40,464 nucleotides of DNA from Candidatus Eiseniibacteriota bacterium (GTDB lineage: Bacteria > Joyebacterota > Joyebacteria > Joyebacterales > Joyebacteraceae). Each line of letters begins with the position of its first letter. Position 1 is the first letter of the stretch. Shown here piece by piece: positions 40,135-40,464 of this stretch. The notes under the pieces were generated by a model, which did no database searches, was not told where the DNA came from, and saw nothing but the letters and a program-made list of their open reading frames with translations. Position numbers and translations under genes: made by a program. The DNA lies in NCBI GenBank assembly GCA_030638405.1, contig DAOWER010000176.1:1-40464 (forward strand), given 5' to 3'.

Positions 40135-40464
40135 CTACTCCCTGATGACCCAGACCTTGATCTCGGCCTCGACGTCCTTGAACAGGCTGATCTTGACGGG
40201 ATAGACACCGAGCATCTTGATATGGTCTTCCATGATCACGTTGTTCGGGTCCGTCTCGTAGCCCTGCTCGTCCAGCGCCTGCGCGACTTCCCTCTCGCCC
40301 ACCGACCCGTAGAGCTTGTCGCCCTCATCGGCCTGAACGCGCACGGTGCAGGACACGCCACTCAGGCGCTCTGCCATCTGCTCCGCAGCCCGCTTGTCCT
40401 TCTTGACGCGCGCTTCGTCCACTCGGACCTTGACCTCAATCTGCGCGAGCGCTCCCGGCGTGGC
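40135..40464 (-). CDS. rplI: Ribosomal protein bL9, C-terminal part (5' end outside window)
   Basis: The frame enters from the right edge and covers 109 codons plus the stop. ATPGALAQIEVKVR leads into a long basic helix (ARVKKDKRAAEQMAERL) and the globular domain GDKLYGSVGEREVAQALDEQ, IMEDHIKMLGVYPVKISLF, EIKVWVIRE, which is the C-terminal domain of bL9. The protein binds 23S rRNA at the L1 stalk base. The N-terminal rRNA-binding domain lies outside the window. In many bacteria rplI follows rpsF, ssb and rpsR. It ends 74 nt before the parvulin gene. Confidence 0.96.
   Translation of the reverse strand, partial: ATPGALAQIEVKVRVDEARVKKDKRAAEQMAERLSGVSCTVRVQADEGDKLYGSVGEREVAQALDEQGYETDPNNVIMEDHIKMLGVYPVKISLFKDVEAEIKVWVIRE

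Noticed and set aside
1..40464. CRISPR arrays, insertion sequences, prophage or integrase genes
   Set aside because: No regularly spaced repeats, terminal inverted repeats, transposase motifs or phage genes were seen.

Overview
The window is dense (about 34 genes), GC-rich chromosomal DNA from a bacterium. The secreted beta-propeller protein with a type IX-like (Por/FlgD-Ig) C-terminal tail, the high GC, a sigma-54 promoter and the soluble FtsY without an acidic A domain fit an uncultured member of the FCB-related phyla (for example Eisenbacteria, Krumholzibacteriota or Latescibacterota). This assignment is inference; no rRNA or tRNA is present to settle it. Every gene but one lies on the minus strand, so transcription runs from right to left.

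Right end (about 37.5-40.46 kb): the end of rplI (ribosomal protein bL9), a parvulin/TPR lipoprotein and an ArsB/NhaD-type permease. Then comes the only plus-strand gene (36166-37383), a secreted protein with two WWCG modules. It sits behind a consensus sigma-54 promoter and is closed by a strong hairpin terminator.

Housekeeping block (28.1-35.7 kb): selA with its own sigma-70 promoter, a membrane protein joining a degenerate ParA/BY-kinase-like domain to a SPOR domain, smc and ftsY, all overlapping or nearly so. A sigma-70 promoter overlapping the ftsY stop then drives an FMN riboswitch with an intrinsic terminator and the riboflavin operon ribD-ribE-ribBA-ribH-nusB (23.8-27.8 kb).

Surface-glycan region (1-23.8 kb): without an obvious break, a metallophosphoesterase is followed by a GT2, a radical SAM/SPASM-like protein, a DUF362 protein, a methyltransferase, an AglD/LPG-synthase-type membrane protein, a sugar-nucleotide epimerase, several GT2/GT4/GT9 glycosyltransferases, two alkaline-phosphatase-superfamily enzymes, a Wzx-type flippase, a YfhO-type membrane protein, a GT2 fused to a WcaJ-like phosphoglycosyltransferase, the secreted propeller protein and a CapD/WbpM-type 4,6-dehydratase cut by the window edge. 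Together these would make activated sugars, assemble glycans on a polyprenyl carrier and export them; no polymerase is obvious.

Most notable observations: (i) a GT4 gene interrupted by one in-frame amber codon inside an otherwise intact reading frame; (ii) a GT2-phosphoglycosyltransferase fusion whose catalytic Asp-Glu dyad is replaced by Ser-Val; (iii) a pseudo-ATPase-TM-SPOR protein encoded next to smc; (iv) the isolated sigma-54-controlled secreted protein; (v) a radical SAM/DUF362/methyltransferase/flippase neighbourhood that may define an uncharacterised envelope modification.
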